From Maribacter spongiicola (GTDB lineage Bacteria > Bacteroidota > Bacteroidia > Flavobacteriales > Flavobacteriaceae), in assembly GCF_004364165.1 (NCBI RefSeq), contig NZ_SOAY01000011.1, positions 186,001 to 250,000 of the forward strand: a stretch of DNA of 64,000 nucleotides, given 5' to 3'. The notes under the pieces are model-generated. The model ran no database searches. It was not told where the DNA came from and saw only the letters and a program-made list of their open reading frames with translations. The position numbers and the translations under genes were made by a program. How positions within the stretch are numbered: the first letter of the stretch is position 1; each line of letters begins with the position of its first letter. This document shows positions 19,254 to 26,934 of this stretch, in pieces.

Positions 19254-19634
19254 ATGGACTCATTTACTGGAATTAGATTTAAAAAGGAAACTGCAAAACG
19301 CTTCCAAACTTTCTCACGCACATACTTCAAATCGCACACCGAGGCAATGGCAACGATGCTCGATTTTTTCTTCTACAACGAAATATCGCCAAAGGAAAAA
19401 TTAGGTCCAACAGGACGTACCATTGAGGCTAAATTACTCAAAAGAATCAATGCGGTTATTGCCATAATGCGAGATGTGGAAAAGACACAAACCAAACCTA
19501 CGGTGGCTATGATTCAGTCCCTTTTTGAGACCGAAGAGCCAACCAAAAAACCGCTTATTGTAGAAAAGAAATATGCCGAAGAAAAGAAGGAAGTCCGCTT
19601 TCGCGAAAAGAAAAATCAAAGCAACCAACTCTAA
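19254..19634 (+). CDS. BfmA/BtgA-type mobilization protein
   Basis: A 126-aa basic protein with a ribbon-helix-helix-like N-terminus (FTGIRFKKETAKRFQTFS) followed by helices and a lysine-rich tail, as in BfmA/BtgA accessory mobilization proteins of Bacteroides elements. Such proteins bind oriT and help load the relaxase. The gene starts just after the hairpin block and ends 11 bp before the relaxase candidate. A competing frame (19192-19404) lacks family features. Near its 3' end it contains one copy of the short dispersed palindrome (19594-19609). Confidence 0.82.
   Translation: MDSFTGIRFKKETAKRFQTFSRTYFKSHTEAMATMLDFFFYNEISPKEKLGPTGRTIEAKLLKRINAVIAIMRDVEKTQTKPTVAMIQSLFETEEPTKKPLIVEKKYAEEKKEVRFREKKNQSNQL
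19594..19609. repeat. Dispersed TTTCGCGAAAGC-type palindrome (mobilization gene copy)
   Basis: TCCGCTTTCGCGAAAA, near the 3' end of the BfmA-like gene. Confidence 0.5.
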
Positions 19635-19645
19635 ACTTTCGAGCT

Positions 19646-20677
19646 ATGTACATCACAATCACATCTCAAAAATTAGGTAACAATTATTCACAAAGCTCGG
19701 CTGATTTTGTAGGCTATTTGGAAAAGGAAAATCAAGGTTTGGAACAACAGGATATAGAACATTTTTTCAATCAATATGGCGATGAGATTTCCGCTGAAGA
19801 AGTGGTCAAAGAAATTGATGGTAATACCGCAAAATTAAAAAAGAAAGAACCCAAGTTTTATTCTATCACGGTTAGTCCTTCAAAATATGAATTGCGAAAA
19901 CTTCAGAACAATAGTCAAGATTTAAAAACCTATACTCGTGAGCTGATGAAAGATTATGTTGCCAGTTTCAATCGGGAAATAAACGGGCGACCTATAACCA
20001 TCGATGATATAAAATACTATGCGAAAATTGAACACCAAAGAACATTCAAAGGAACAGATTTTCAGATTAAAGAAAACCAACCCTTTGCCACAAAAATACT
20101 TCAGCTGAAAACCGAAATCAGAAACATTCAAGAAGGACGAGCTGAAGGGAATATTAAAAGAATGAAAAAGGAAATTGCCAAATTGGAACGCCAAGCACCA
20201 CACCAGCAAAATGGCAAACGGATTGTCCAGGGAATGCAAAAAGATGGAAACCAAAGTCATATTCATATCATCGTGAGCAGAAAGGATGCTTCAAATTCGG
20301 TAAGTCTTTCCCCAGGAAGTAAGCATAAAGCATCCGAAGTTGAAATGCACGGCAAAAAAGTAAGGCGTGGTTTTGATAGAGATGCCTTTTTCGAGAAAGC
20401 GGAAAAAACGTTTGACAAGACTTTTGGCTACAAACGCAACTTTGCAGAGACCTATAAGGCACGAAAAGATTTTATGAAGAATCCCAACCTGTATTTCGCC
20501 GCCTTGATGAAATTACCAGCGAACGAAAAAGCATTAGCGTTTAAAATGATTACCAAATCAGGATTACCGATAGTGCCAAGTATTCCAGTTAGTCAAACAC
20601 AAATCGCACTTCGGATTTTCAAAAGGTTAAGACGTGGTGCTGAAGTGGCCATCAAATCAAGTTCAATAGGAATTTAG
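19646..20677 (+). CDS. DUF5712 family MobB-like relaxase candidate
   Basis: A 343-aa basic protein of the DUF5712 family. The segment QSHIHIIVSRKD carries HxH at residues 205 and 207, like the histidine motif of relaxases, and tyrosines near the N-terminus (MYITITSQKLGNNYSQ) could serve as the nicking residue. A charged helical region (about 140-195) precedes the HxH. The gene lies between the BfmA-like gene and the coupling-protein gene, 3 bp upstream of the latter, so a relaxase or MobB role is strongly suggested. The catalytic assignment is inference. Confidence 0.8.
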   Translation: MYITITSQKLGNNYSQSSADFVGYLEKENQGLEQQDIEHFFNQYGDEISAEEVVKEIDGNTAKLKKKEPKFYSITVSPSKYELRKLQNNSQDLKTYTRELMKDYVASFNREINGRPITIDDIKYYAKIEHQRTFKGTDFQIKENQPFATKILQLKTEIRNIQEGRAEGNIKRMKKEIAKLERQAPHQQNGKRIVQGMQKDGNQSHIHIIVSRKDASNSVSLSPGSKHKASEVEMHGKKVRRGFDRDAFFEKAEKTFDKTFGYKRNFAETYKARKDFMKNPNLYFAALMKLPANEKALAFKMITKSGLPIVPSIPVSQTQIALRIFKRLRRGAEVAIKSSSIGI

Positions 20678-20680
20678 GGT

Positions 20681-22261
20681 ATGGAAATAGACAATCTCAT
20701 AACAATTCTTTCAATTATTGGTGTGGCCAGTATGGTTTTCTATGCGATGTTTCGAGTGAGCAAGTATGCGCTTTTCTTGAATTTCATAATGCTTTCGTGC
20801 TTGGTTTTCTATTTAACTGAAGTGAACGAATTAGTATCGATATTGCTATATATGGTATGCCCTCTAATGCTAATTAATATAGGATTGTATGTTTTTCTGC
20901 ATAAAACTGAAACCGTCCAAAATGGCAATAGAAAGTATCAAGTCAATTTTGCTACGACAAAAGGGAATTTTAAATTGGATAACATCAAAAGGGGCGCATC
21001 CATCATCGGATCTGCTGGAAGTGGAAAGACCGAAAGTGTGGTATATGGCTTTTTAAAACACTTCCAAAAAGAAGGATTCTGTGGAATCATTCACGACTAC
21101 AAGGATTTTGAGTTGACCGAAATGGCGTATCCGCTTTTTAAGGATAGCGATATTCCTTTTAAGGTCATTTCCTTCGACAAAATCATACATAGGGTAAATC
21201 CTATTGCACCTCGCTATTTAGAGAACGAAGAAAGCGTAAACGAGGTGTCAAGAGTCTTAATTGAAAACCTTTTAGAGCAAAGAGAAAGTGGAACAACTGG
21301 AACAACTAAATTCTTTAACGATGCCGCGGAAGGTTTGATTGGTGGATTGATTTGGAAACTGAAAACCGATTATCCCAACTACTGTACGCTTCCACATTTG
21401 ATAGCGATTTATCAAATGCTCGATACCGACAGCCTTATCCAGTTTTTGGAAACAAATACCACATCGAGAGCGATGGCAGATGCCTTTATTAGTGGAAAGG
21501 ATTCGGATAGGCAGACAGCTGGTGTGAAAAGTACCTTGGCAAATGCGCTGAAACGAATTAGTACACAGCGCATTTTTATGGCACTATCTGCAGACGAAGT
21601 GCCATTGAACATCAATAGCGAGGAAAATCCCGCAATCATATCGGTAGTGAACAACCCAAAATATGAAACCTCTTATTCGCCAGTAATTGCCACAATCATT
21701 CACACCATAACTAAGCAAATGAGTGTACGGAATTCCAAACCCTCATTTTTGTTAATGGAAGAAGCACCAACGATTCGCCTGTTGAATATGCACCGAATTC
21801 CGGCAACTTTAAGAAGCTATGATATTGCCACCATTTATGTAATGCAGGATAAAATTCAGAATGATATGATGTATGGCGATAAGGCAAGTAAGGCTATTTT
21901 AAGCAATCTATCCTATCAGTTTTTTGGCAAGGTCAACGACCCGGATACTGCCAAATATTACGAGCGCTTTTTTGAAATCATTAAAGACCCAACTAAAAGC
22001 ATAAGCCGTGGCCATAATCTCGATTTTGATACACGTATAACAACAGGTGAAAAGGAAATTCCAAAGATTAGAGCAGACGTATTTTTCAGGTTGAAGCAGG
22101 GCGAGTTTATTACCTACGCTGATGGTAAGGATAAAATGGTTCAATTCAAATTGGCTAATATCCAAAGAGAGTTACCAAAGGAATCGAAACAGTTTTCTCA
22201 GGCTGATTTAGCGTCTAATTTTGAGCGGATTTATGATGAGGCGAGGTCGATTTTCGGATAG
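20681..22261 (+). CDS. VirD4/TraG-type coupling protein (MobC-like)
   Basis: A 526-aa type IV coupling protein that brings the relaxase-DNA complex to the conjugation channel. The N-terminus has two to three membrane helices within residues 1-70; Walker A is IGSAGSGKTES (about 109-119) and Walker B FLLMEEAPTIR (about 356). QFFGKVNDPDTAKYYERFF lies in the motor domain. It directly follows the relaxase candidate. Its 3' end overlaps the convergent DUF4065-like gene by 31 bp. In Bacteroides elements this protein is called MobC or TraG; the VirB4-type ATPase of the same element, also often named TraG, is a separate gene at 32.5-34.9 kb. Confidence 0.9.
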   Translation: MEIDNLITILSIIGVASMVFYAMFRVSKYALFLNFIMLSCLVFYLTEVNELVSILLYMVCPLMLINIGLYVFLHKTETVQNGNRKYQVNFATTKGNFKLDNIKRGASIIGSAGSGKTESVVYGFLKHFQKEGFCGIIHDYKDFELTEMAYPLFKDSDIPFKVISFDKIIHRVNPIAPRYLENEESVNEVSRVLIENLLEQRESGTTGTTKFFNDAAEGLIGGLIWKLKTDYPNYCTLPHLIAIYQMLDTDSLIQFLETNTTSRAMADAFISGKDSDRQTAGVKSTLANALKRISTQRIFMALSADEVPLNINSEENPAIISVVNNPKYETSYSPVIATIIHTITKQMSVRNSKPSFLLMEEAPTIRLLNMHRIPATLRSYDIATIYVMQDKIQNDMMYGDKASKAILSNLSYQFFGKVNDPDTAKYYERFFEIIKDPTKSISRGHNLDFDTRITTGEKEIPKIRADVFFRLKQGEFITYADGKDKMVQFKLANIQRELPKESKQFSQADLASNFERIYDEARSIFG

Positions 22262-22974
22262 AAACCTTCATTTTTCATCCACTCAATTATGTCGATTATT
22301 TCCTGTTTAGAAAATTTCGATTTATCAGGATGCCAATTATAGAATTTTTTAATCAAAATTTCATTGTTAAAAAGCTGCTTTTCTTCAATGATTTCTTTCC
22401 AACAAGCAAATACAGTAGCAATTAATTCGACCCTTTTGGTTTTTGTTATTCTAAATTTCTCTATAATGAAGTCAATTTCAGAAAGCTGATTTGAAAAATA
22501 TTTTTCATACCACTCTCTATGACCACCTATTTTTGAGAGTGGTTGATATTTTAAATATTCCCCACCTGAAAATTGAAACCATTGATTTACTTTAAATTGT
22601 TTGTCGAGTGACCGCATAAGCCTGTTATCATAGGGGCCCATAGCTTGTTTTAGAAAGTTAGTATATAAATCCATCTGAGCGGAATGTTGACAGAGATATA
22701 TCAATTTCTGAAGTTTCAAATGCCCTAATGTATTTTCCTTATGAAGTTTGTATACAATTTCGGCAGCTAATACAGTTCTACGATGATAGTCTATATTAGT
22801 TACTTTTTTTTTAGGTTTTAAGCTTTTTAAAATTTTTTCTGAGTCTATTTTATTAGCATCAGCTTCAAATTGATACTTTTCAAAAGTTTCTTCAAATGCA
22901 ATATTATCATTCTTACTTTCGGGAAAACCAAAGCCTAAAGAAACCAATATTTCGTCAATTTTAGATTTTTCCAT
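22231..22974 (-). CDS. Panacea/DUF4065-like domain protein
   Basis: A 247-aa protein. The middle region (AAEIVYKLHKENTLGHLKLQKLIYLCQ followed by GPYDNRLMRSLDK) resembles the SocA/Panacea (DUF4065) fold, used as antitoxin and also found attached to restriction and other defence proteins in Bacteroidetes. The N-terminal 70 residues are acidic and linker-like; the C-terminus is helical and ends in a basic WMKNEGFYPK stretch. It overlaps the upstream sigma-like gene by 14 bp, so the two are co-translated. Whether it is an antitoxin, an anti-sigma-like partner or a defence component cannot be told from sequence. Confidence 0.6.
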   Translation of the reverse strand: MEKSKIDEILVSLGFGFPESKNDNIAFEETFEKYQFEADANKIDSEKILKSLKPKKKVTNIDYHRRTVLAAEIVYKLHKENTLGHLKLQKLIYLCQHSAQMDLYTNFLKQAMGPYDNRLMRSLDKQFKVNQWFQFSGGEYLKYQPLSKIGGHREWYEKYFSNQLSEIDFIIEKFRITKTKRVELIATVFACWKEIIEEKQLFNNEILIKKFYNWHPDKSKFSKQEIIDIIEWMKNEGFYPKIDLASS

Positions 22975-23641
22975 CGGATAATTCTTCAGTTAACTTCATT
23001 ACTTCAGTAAAGCTTTTAATCTTGTCAAAAGCTTCTTTTTTATAAGTGCGAATAGTTGTTTGCGAGATATCACCAAGTTGCTGGCGAAGTTCCTGTAAAA
23101 GTTTTTTTGGAAGGTTGAACCCTAATTTCTCATATTGACTATAAGTTAGATAAACTGTTCGTTGAGAAGGAGTAAGAGATTCTATTGCCTTTAAAATAAT
23201 TGACTGTTCAATACTTAACTTCATCCCTTCTAAAACTGGGAGTTCTGTGATAATACGTTCAGTTCCATCATAAGGGTAATTCTTTTTTCTTTGCTCTTCT
23301 CGATAATAATTAGTGAGTTCATTCTTTGCTATTTTAAACAAATAACTTTTAAAAGCATCATCTACATCCTGTTGGTTAGCTTTTTGAATAAGAAAGCCAC
23401 CTTTTTTTGCGTATGATGTAAATGTTGCTGTTGTAACCTGTTCCGCAACAGTAATGTCGTGACCAAACCTTTTACAAACTATTTCACTTCTTTTTAAAAC
23501 ATCATCCTTAAATCTGTAACAAATTGCGTGAAAAGCATTTTCCTTTTGAGATTCAGTGATCTTATTGTCCTGAAACATTTCTATTAACCTTAATGTAGGT
23601 TCATCTTTAAGTTTATTCCAATTGGACATCAATGCTTTCAT
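22961..23641 (-). CDS. Sigma-70-family-like transcription factor
   Basis: A 226-aa protein with the layout of an ECF-type sigma factor: an N-terminal region-2-like helix set (AFHAICYRFKDDVLKRSEI, later SYLFKIAKNELTNYYREEQR), a linker, and a region-4-like HTH (LTPSQRTVYLTYSQYEKLG, then ISQTTIRTYKKEAFDKIK). It is longer than usual in the linker between the two. It overlaps the Panacea-like gene and is divergent from the LRAT/CBASS genes. It may control its own module through the ACGCAAAA sites in the shared upstream gap. Confidence 0.75.
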   Translation of the reverse strand: MKALMSNWNKLKDEPTLRLIEMFQDNKITESQKENAFHAICYRFKDDVLKRSEIVCKRFGHDITVAEQVTTATFTSYAKKGGFLIQKANQQDVDDAFKSYLFKIAKNELTNYYREEQRKKNYPYDGTERIITELPVLEGMKLSIEQSIILKAIESLTPSQRTVYLTYSQYEKLGFNLPKKLLQELRQQLGDISQTTIRTYKKEAFDKIKSFTEVMKLTEELSDGKI

Positions 23642-23648
23642 TTCTTAT

Positions 23649-23705
23649 ACGCAAAAGCGTTGGGAATGGTTTTGCGTACTGAGGGTGGTAGTAACACGCA
23701 AAAGC
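23649..23705. promoter_or_regulatory. Three ACGCAAAA sites between divergent gene groups
   Basis: ACGCAAAAGC at 23649-23658 and 23696-23705, with the inverse TTTTGCGT at 23670-23677, in the 95-bp gap between the sigma-like gene and the 57-aa gene. The repeated half-site fits an operator or alternative promoter for the divergent module. Confidence 0.5.
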
Positions 23706-23736
23706 AAAACTAACAAAATTTTTAACAAATACTAAT

Positions 23737-23910
23737 ATGGCAACAAATAAACCAACAGGGGATAACGCTCGAAAAGGAGCTATAAGACAAAGGTCACAAG
23801 TACTTAATCCAAAGACAAACTTGTTTGTTAAGCGGAATGCTGAAAATGGTCAGTTTATGGACGTGAAAACGACCGGCGGAAAATTTAAAGGAGTCAGAAA
23901 AGAAAAATAG
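23737..23910 (+). CDS. Small basic 57-aa conserved protein
   Basis: An ATG at 23737 opens a 57-codon frame ending TAG at 23908-23910. The product is very basic (starts MATNKPTGDNARKGAIRQRS; later LNPKTNLFVKRNAENGQFM) and resembles small conserved hypothetical proteins seen in many bacteria, from memory. It ends 4 bp before the LRAT gene and is probably the first gene of that operon. No known function; nucleic-acid binding is plausible from charge. Confidence 0.65.
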   Translation: MATNKPTGDNARKGAIRQRSQVLNPKTNLFVKRNAENGQFMDVKTTGGKFKGVRKEK

Positions 23911-23914
23911 AAAT

Positions 23915-24331
23915 ATGATGAATACAATACCCAACCTACCCACTCTCTTTGCTGGAGATGTAATTCTTGCAAAAAAGCGAAAGGGTTTAGGACGAATTTT
24001 AAACCACTACATCGTTTATGTAGGTAATAACACTTTTGTGGGCAACTTGTCTGATGGCGTTAAAGAATTACATTATAACGAATTAATAAACCTATTGCAG
24101 GATTACGAGCCTACTGGAGTACGAAGATTTAGTGGCTCATATTTTCAGCGCAATCAAGCAATTAACAGAGCTTACTCAAAATTGGGAGAAAGTTACAGTC
24201 TTATAAATTTTATATGCGAGCATTTTGCGAATTGGGTACAGTTTGGGAAAATTGAAAGTAGTCAAGTAACTACTGGTTTCGTCATTTTGGCAAGCGCTAT
24301 TTTCTTAAAACTAGTTTCAAAGGATGAGTAA
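23915..24331 (+). CDS. LRAT-domain (NlpC/P60-like) protein
   Basis: A 138-aa protein with the circularly permuted papain-like fold of LRAT/H-RAS-like acyltransferases. The N-terminal block ends in NHYIVYVG with candidate catalytic His31; the C-terminal block has the diagnostic CEHFANWVQFG with candidate nucleophile Cys101. The tail (about 118-134) is hydrophobic and could be a membrane anchor, as in animal LRAT. In eukaryotes the family transfers acyl chains on phospholipids or retinol; bacterial members are little studied. Its stop overlaps the start of the 2TM-NUDIX gene by 8 bp, so translation is coupled. Lipid remodelling or a peptidase role are both possible. A second Met at residue 2 leaves the start uncertain by one codon. 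Confidence 0.75.
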   Translation: MMNTIPNLPTLFAGDVILAKKRKGLGRILNHYIVYVGNNTFVGNLSDGVKELHYNELINLLQDYEPTGVRRFSGSYFQRNQAINRAYSKLGESYSLINFICEHFANWVQFGKIESSQVTTGFVILASAIFLKLVSKDE

Positions 24332-25151
24332 AGAATTGAGACGATTTTTTGGGTATGTGATAGTTTTTTTCTGCGCAGTAGGCTACCTAATTTACAGGTA
24401 TTTTTATTTAAATCCTGTAACGGATTTTCATAAAGAAATTCTTGTTGCTGTTGCATTTGCAGTTTTGTCAACCTGCGTGATGGGTATCTATGAAACGATT
24501 AAATATCAAGGAAAATATTTTTGGATTTCATTGAGATGCTCATTATTTATTCCCAATAAGGAAACTTATGTATCCCTAAGCTATTTAATGAGAATTAAGC
24601 TTTCAGGTTCTGAAAGATATTTTCTTGTAAAAGGTTCAAAAGTCGACCAGTATCAGCCTGTTGGTGGAGTTTATAAAACTATTGGGAATAAAGATATTTA
24701 TAAGGAGTGGGAAGCACACCCGAAATCTGACAAGAAAAACCTTGATGATTTACGTTTTTTTGTAAAGGCAAAATACGTTCCAGAAATAATCCGATGGTTC
24801 AAGTCTCGAAAAGACAGAGAGACTGGAGTATGGCGAGAGTTTTATGAAGAACTGTTGGAATCTAAAATTGTAAGTCAAGAAAATTTTCAAACAATACGAG
24901 CTGAGTATTTGTGTTCGCACGAGAACATTCTTAGCAAGCAAAATAGGTTCAAAAGCGAACAATATCATACTCTTATATACGACATATTTCAGATAGAACT
25001 CAGTCCTGAGCAATTTGAAGAGTTGAACAAACTGCTGGCAAAAAAGACTTTTACTAAGCACTATGCATTTGTCACAAAGGACGAAATTGAAAAGGAATGC
25101 TTTAATGTACATAAATTAAAAATAGGACAGCACACCAAATTTACAATATAG
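24324..25151 (+). CDS. CBASS effector candidate: two-helix membrane NUDIX protein (Cap16-like)
   Basis: A 275-aa protein with two N-terminal membrane helices (about 8-28 and 38-59) and a NUDIX-like domain. YFLVKGSKVDQYQPVGG (PVGG at 112-115) is the NUDIX strand-turn, and REFYEEL (171-177) is the NUDIX helix, separated from it by an unusually long insert. This layout matches the SMODS-associated 2TM-NUDIX proteins named Cap16, predicted membrane effectors triggered by cyclic oligonucleotides. The CD-NTase gene starts at the very next base after its stop codon. Function in phage-triggered membrane disruption or nucleotide hydrolysis is inferred from the pairing. Confidence 0.72.
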   Translation: MSKELRRFFGYVIVFFCAVGYLIYRYFYLNPVTDFHKEILVAVAFAVLSTCVMGIYETIKYQGKYFWISLRCSLFIPNKETYVSLSYLMRIKLSGSERYFLVKGSKVDQYQPVGGVYKTIGNKDIYKEWEAHPKSDKKNLDDLRFFVKAKYVPEIIRWFKSRKDRETGVWREFYEELLESKIVSQENFQTIRAEYLCSHENILSKQNRFKSEQYHTLIYDIFQIELSPEQFEELNKLLAKKTFTKHYAFVTKDEIEKECFNVHKLKIGQHTKFTI

Positions 25152-26786
25152 ATGAACTTTCAAGAATACTTATACAATCAAGGCTTCCAAAGAGAAGACC
25201 TACTCGCAAGAATGGCAGAATCACTTGAGTTGGACGATTCCCGATCCAACAGAATGGAATCTGCCTACAATGCCATTTACGATGTTTTAAAAGCAGACCC
25301 AGTATTTTTCTCAAAGGTCGATTTTGTGTTATATCCGCAAGGTTCAAAGGCAATAGGTACCACTACAAAGCCTTATGGTAAAGATGAATTTGATTTGGAC
25401 ATAGTTGTCCATATTAGAGATTTGTACTATAACTATACTTCCTCAGAAATTTACAATCATTTAATTCGAGTTTTTAGAGGCAATGATGTTTATCGTCCCA
25501 AGTTAATTCCTAAAAACAGATGTGCAAGAATAAATTATTCTGGCGATTTTCATTTGGATATCCTTCCAGGATGTATTGTTATTGAGAACGAGGATAAATT
25601 GATGGTGCCAGATCGTGAATTGGCATCTTGGACATCTACATTTCCAAAAGGTTATATAGGTTGGTTTTTGGATATAGCTAAGGATGTTCGCCAACCCATT
25701 TTATTAAGAAAGGCATACGAAAATTTTGTCACTTTAGCTGAAGCAAAAGCTGAACAGGAAGATTTGCCAGAGGAAGATTTTTATTCAAAAGAACCTTTGA
25801 AGAGAGCGGTTCAGCTAACTAAGCGTTATCGCGACATATTTTTTGATGATAGTGCAAAACACAGAACTTCAAGTATTGTTTTAACTACAATTTTTGGACA
25901 ATTTTATGAAGGAGAGCCATCAATATATGAAACCATAGATAATGTTCTGAATCGCATTATAAGTAATTACTCAGACTATCAACTACTATTTGAAAATCGC
26001 GGAATTTACAAGAGAATTAAAGTATTAAACCCTGTGAATCCAGAGGAAGATTTTACGGATAAGTGGGATAAGGATAAGGAGTTTTATAATCAATTTATTG
26101 CTTTTGCTAAAAGTTATAAGGAAAAATGGGAGCGACTTAAAAAAGGGGATTTTGGAGTAGCTGAAGAACTCTTTGGTAGTACAAGAACTAAAACTATTTT
26201 AAAAGCCCAGTTAGAAAATTTATCCAAGGGTAAAGTAGATACACTTGAAAAAGCTGGTCTTACAATTATGTCTGGAAAAAATCACGTAGACCCAAAGGGA
26301 AATATTTCGAAAAACAATGGATATGAAAGCAAACCACATCGAAACTATGGTGGTATTGAATTGGATATTAAAAAAACCCACAACAATTTATCTTCAAAAA
26401 ATTATATAGCTGCATATATCCAAAAAGAATTGGTCGATAAAAATTTTCCTTGGTTGCAAACAGTTGTCAAAGATGGTAAACTATTGGGTAAGGGTAAGAT
26501 AAAACCAAAGGGATGCAAAAAAGAATATGAGATTTTAATTAGTTATGATATCAATGACACTTACAGAAAGGAAAGGGTTTTCATTCTTAATGATAGCCAA
26601 ATCCAATTTGGAAAAACCCCACACTTATATCCAGGGAACAGTTTGTGCTTGTACTACCCAAAGGATATGCCACGAAATTTAGACTTGAACTTCGTAGATG
26701 TGGTTCCTTGGATATCGGAATGGTTAGTAATGTATGAACTATGGAAAAAATATGGTGTGTGGATGGCAGATGAAATAAAGCACTAA
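25152..26786 (+). CDS. CBASS CD-NTase (cyclic oligonucleotide synthase)
   Basis: A 544-aa nucleotidyltransferase of the CD-NTase (cGAS/DncV-like) superfamily. The catalytic core is clear: QGSKAIGTTTKPYG with G64-S65, DLD at 81-83 (D81 and D83) and a third acid at D136 in FHLDILPG. Upon infection such enzymes make a cyclic nucleotide that activates a partner effector, here the upstream 2TM-NUDIX protein. The C-terminal third (about 415-544) is longer than a minimal CD-NTase and has an additional beta-rich segment (KPKGCKKEYEILISYD), possibly a sensor or adaptor. No Cap2/Cap3 or HORMA genes are nearby, so a type I CBASS is indicated. The product nucleotide is unknown. Confidence 0.83.
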   Translation: MNFQEYLYNQGFQREDLLARMAESLELDDSRSNRMESAYNAIYDVLKADPVFFSKVDFVLYPQGSKAIGTTTKPYGKDEFDLDIVVHIRDLYYNYTSSEIYNHLIRVFRGNDVYRPKLIPKNRCARINYSGDFHLDILPGCIVIENEDKLMVPDRELASWTSTFPKGYIGWFLDIAKDVRQPILLRKAYENFVTLAEAKAEQEDLPEEDFYSKEPLKRAVQLTKRYRDIFFDDSAKHRTSSIVLTTIFGQFYEGEPSIYETIDNVLNRIISNYSDYQLLFENRGIYKRIKVLNPVNPEEDFTDKWDKDKEFYNQFIAFAKSYKEKWERLKKGDFGVAEELFGSTRTKTILKAQLENLSKGKVDTLEKAGLTIMSGKNHVDPKGNISKNNGYESKPHRNYGGIELDIKKTHNNLSSKNYIAAYIQKELVDKNFPWLQTVVKDGKLLGKGKIKPKGCKKEYEILISYDINDTYRKERVFILNDSQIQFGKTPHLYPGNSLCLYYPKDMPRNLDLNFVDVVPWISEWLVMYELWKKYGVWMADEIKH

Positions 26787-26934
26787 AGCAACACTTAGTT
26801 ATTGTGTCCTGTCGTTAAGCTTCTATTGCTGTTCTTTTTTCCAGTTTCAAGATTCTTGGAGACTTATAGAAGGCTTACAAACCTATTCCCACAATTTAAT
26901 ATCATTATCTTTACTGTCCGATTTTATTTAAACA

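Noticed and set aside
19192-19404. Alternative frame starting before the BfmA-like gene
   Set aside because: Lies partly in the hairpin block and has no family match, while the 19254 frame shows the RHH-type domain.
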